Source: CAXXOZ01 sp963676435
Lineage (GTDB): Bacteria; Bacillota; Clostridia; Lachnospirales; Lachnospiraceae
Assembly (NCBI GenBank): GCA_963676435.2
Contig: CAXXOZ010000022.1
Span: 184,069 to 248,068, forward strand
Reading direction: 5' to 3'
Length of the DNA stretch: 64,000 bases
Below the pieces are notes generated by a model. The model did not search any database. It was not told the origin of the DNA and was given only the letters and a program-made list of their open reading frames with translations. Shown one piece after another: positions 62,244-64,000 of this stretch; position 1 is the first letter of the stretch; every line of letters begins with the position of its first letter. A program made the position numbers and the translations under genes.

Positions 62244-62972
62244 CTATACCTCCTGATAATACTTGCAGGCTTCAGTACCTTTTAACAATTCCGGTAAAAT
62301 CTCTTCTTTTTTACCTTTACCTGCAATTTCACCATCTTTAAGAACAATTATTTCATCTGCAATATTTAAAATTCTTTCCTGATGGGAAATTATAATTATC
62401 GATTTTTCATGTTCTTTATGAATTTTTTCAAATATTTTAATTAAATTTCCAAAACTCCATAAGTCTATACCTGCTTCTGGTTCATCAAAAACAGATAATT
62501 TTGTATTCCTAGCCATAACTGTGGCTATTTCAATTCTTTTTATTTCTCCACCTGAAAGACTACCATCTACATCTCTTTCACAATAGTCCCTAGCACATAA
62601 CCCTACCTCTGACAAATACTCGCAGGCTTTGCTAAAACTAATTTCATCATTTGAAGCTAAAGTAATTAAATCTTTAACTTTAATACCCTTAAATCTGACT
62701 GGCTGTTGAAAGGCAAAACTTATTCCTAATTTAGCTCTATCTGTTATTCCCATTTCAGTAATATCAACACCATCAAAAAGAATTTGTCCACTTGTTGGAA
62801 CTATAATTCCTGCAATCAGTTTTGCAAGAGTTGATTTACCACCACCATTTGGTCCTGTAATAACTACAAACTGTTTCTCATCTATTGTAAGGTTAATATT
62901 TTTTAGTATCCCCTTTTTATCAGAGTTTGTTCCTATCTCATAAGATAGATTTTTCAATTCTAACATAGTCAT
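62244..62972 (-). CDS. sufC: SufC ATPase of Fe-S assembly
   Basis: A 242-aa ABC ATPase: Walker A GPNGGGKST, Q-loop FAFQQPVRFKG (typical of SufC), signature LSGGEIKRIEIA, Walker B KLSVFDEPEAGIDLWS. It drives cluster assembly on the SufBD partner encoded next. AAGGAGG precedes the ATG at 62972; the in-frame ATG six bases later is also possible. Confidence 0.94.
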   Translation of the reverse strand: MTMLELKNLSYEIGTNSDKKGILKNINLTIDEKQFVVITGPNGGGKSTLAKLIAGIIVPTSGQILFDGVDITEMGITDRAKLGISFAFQQPVRFKGIKVKDLITLASNDEISFSKACEYLSEVGLCARDYCERDVDGSLSGGEIKRIEIATVMARNTKLSVFDEPEAGIDLWSFGNLIKIFEKIHKEHEKSIIIISHQERILNIADEIIVLKDGEIAGKGKKEEILPELLKGTEACKYYQEV

Positions 62973-63022
62973 GTTCCTCCTTAAAAGCTATTTTCACATT
63001 ATAGCAGAAGGATGAATTAAAA

Positions 63023-64000
63023 TCAAAATGTTTTTAACTCACCTTTCCCATCTTTTGAGTAAAATTCACCAATTGCTCCATTCAAAACCACAAATTGAGG
63101 TCCCTTATGACCAATATCTGCATCTAAAATAATAGGAATATTTAGTTCACCTAATATAGATTCTACCGCCTCTTCAAATGTTGTTTCTGTAAATGTCGAA
63201 TACATAAGTGGTCTTCCAAAAACAATACCTGATGCATATTTAAACCACCCAAGTTCTTTTAAATGCCAAAGTCCCATAACTAGATCTTCAGAACCCATAT
63301 CAAATGTTTCAAAATAAAATAATATACCGTCTTTTTTATACTTTTCTGAAAATTCTAATACTCCATCATATTTAGTACCAGTTATATTCAATATAACATC
63401 AAGACATCCACCTATCATTCTGCCTTTAACTCTAATTTCTTTTTCATTTCTTAAGCTTTTCCAAAAAACTGGTTGATCTTTTGAATAACCTTCTAAACCA
63501 GTAATTCTATCATGAAATCCATCTTCATAAAATTCAAAACTTTTTTGAATATTTGTTTTTCCCTCCAATATTTCAAGATTTCTCTCTACACTTTTTTCCC
63601 ATTCCCCCATACCAAAATCGCCAAAATTACAACCGTAGGCTGTTTGAATATCAAGTTTTGTTGTTATAGCAAGTAATATACTTGTGTTATCAGAATATCC
63701 CTGTATCCATTTAGGATTTTCTTTAAGATTTTCAAAGTTTACAAAAGGAAGCATTTCCATTAAATAATTACCTCCCTTTGCAGAAATTATAGCTTTAACA
63801 TCTTTGTCTGAAATAAGGCTGTTTAGCTCTTCTCCTCTTATCTCCCCAGAACTACTACGTCCTTTTTCATCTGCTGTAAATACATTATTTGTAAATTTTA
63901 CTTGATAACCTTTTTCTTCAAGATTTTTCTTACCATTTTCAAATCTGATTTTATCCACATCTTTTGATACTCCATCAGAAAGTGCACTAACTCCAATAAC
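63023..64000 (-). CDS. Peptidase S66 (LD-carboxypeptidase/MccF family), N-terminus beyond the window
   Basis: At least 325 aa; the frame stays open to the right edge (VIGVSALSDGVSKD precedes VDKIRFENG), so the start lies outside. The nucleophile Ser is in IQGYSDNTSILLA, the Glu in YFETFD and the His in ADIGHKGPQ: the Ser-Glu-His triad of S66. These enzymes trim tetrapeptides of peptidoglycan or inactivate microcin C-like compounds. Confidence 0.9.
   Translation of the reverse strand, partial: VIGVSALSDGVSKDVDKIRFENGKKNLEEKGYQVKFTNNVFTADEKGRSSSGEIRGEELNSLISDKDVKAIISAKGGNYLMEMLPFVNFENLKENPKWIQGYSDNTSILLAITTKLDIQTAYGCNFGDFGMGEWEKSVERNLEILEGKTNIQKSFEFYEDGFHDRITGLEGYSKDQPVFWKSLRNEKEIRVKGRMIGGCLDVILNITGTKYDGVLEFSEKYKKDGILFYFETFDMGSEDLVMGLWHLKELGWFKYASGIVFGRPLMYSTFTETTFEEAVESILGELNIPIILDADIGHKGPQFVVLNGAIGEFYSKDGKGELKTF

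Noticed and set aside
1..64000. tRNA, rRNA, CRISPR array, insertion sequence or prophage core
   Set aside because: None was recognised on either strand; repeats seen are short hairpins, the ppdK-end pair and the esterase paralogs.

Overview
The window is a low-GC, AT-rich stretch of a bacterial chromosome. Its gene content and style (AGGAGG-type ribosome sites, single-chain glycyl-tRNA synthetase, pyruvate phosphate dikinase, hybrid cluster protein, a two-gene SufC/SufBD system, a clostridial-length PurL) fit an anaerobic, motile member of the Clostridia (Bacillota). The genus cannot be fixed from the sequence alone. No rRNA, tRNA, CRISPR array, insertion sequence or prophage core was seen.

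Left part (1-31.7 kb), accessory sugar use and sensing. A partial hcp gene and a divergent Crp/Fnr regulator share a 16-bp palindrome. A six-gene minus-strand operon follows: double ABC ATPase, permease, sugar-binding lipoprotein, second permease, GH43-like enzyme, GH78 alpha-L-rhamnosidase. A divergent AraC regulator sits upstream, which points to uptake and hydrolysis of plant-derived rhamnosides or furanosides. Next come a nickel/cobalt ECF transporter (cbiMN-cbiQ-cbiO) with a CsoR/RcnR-type sensor, three chemoreceptors of three architectures (14.0-21.6 kb; one has a cytoplasmic sugar-binding-protein-like domain), sfsA, an AraC-alpha-xylosidase pair with an ATGA overlap, and a CocE-like hydrolase divergent from a PucR-type regulator.

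Middle (28.6-38.1 kb), the least ordinary region. Two paralogous secreted, membrane-anchored esterases bracket an AraC regulator and a VTC-DUF4956-CotH operon. The second esterase abuts a decapitated LysR gene. A BRO-N/Fic gene lies between two imperfect copies of the ppdK 3' end plus its terminator.

Right part (38-64 kb), mostly core genes: ppdK; a thioesterase, glyS, recO, era and M16 peptidase run; degV and an acetyltransferase; purL; a DUF4130/radical-SAM DNA repair pair behind a promoter flanked by two LexA-type boxes; mrp and ferritin; an MBOAT/DHHW O-acylation pair; mgtE under an M-box riboswitch; an orphan 103-aa gene; sufC-sufBD; and a partial S66 carboxypeptidase.

The strongest leads are the SOS-type control region at 55.08-55.16 kb, where a terminator, promoter, two LexA boxes and a ribosome site are interleaved; the VTC-DUF4956-CotH cassette between esterase paralogs; the chemoreceptor with an internal binding-protein domain; and the Fic gene between ppdK-end repeats.
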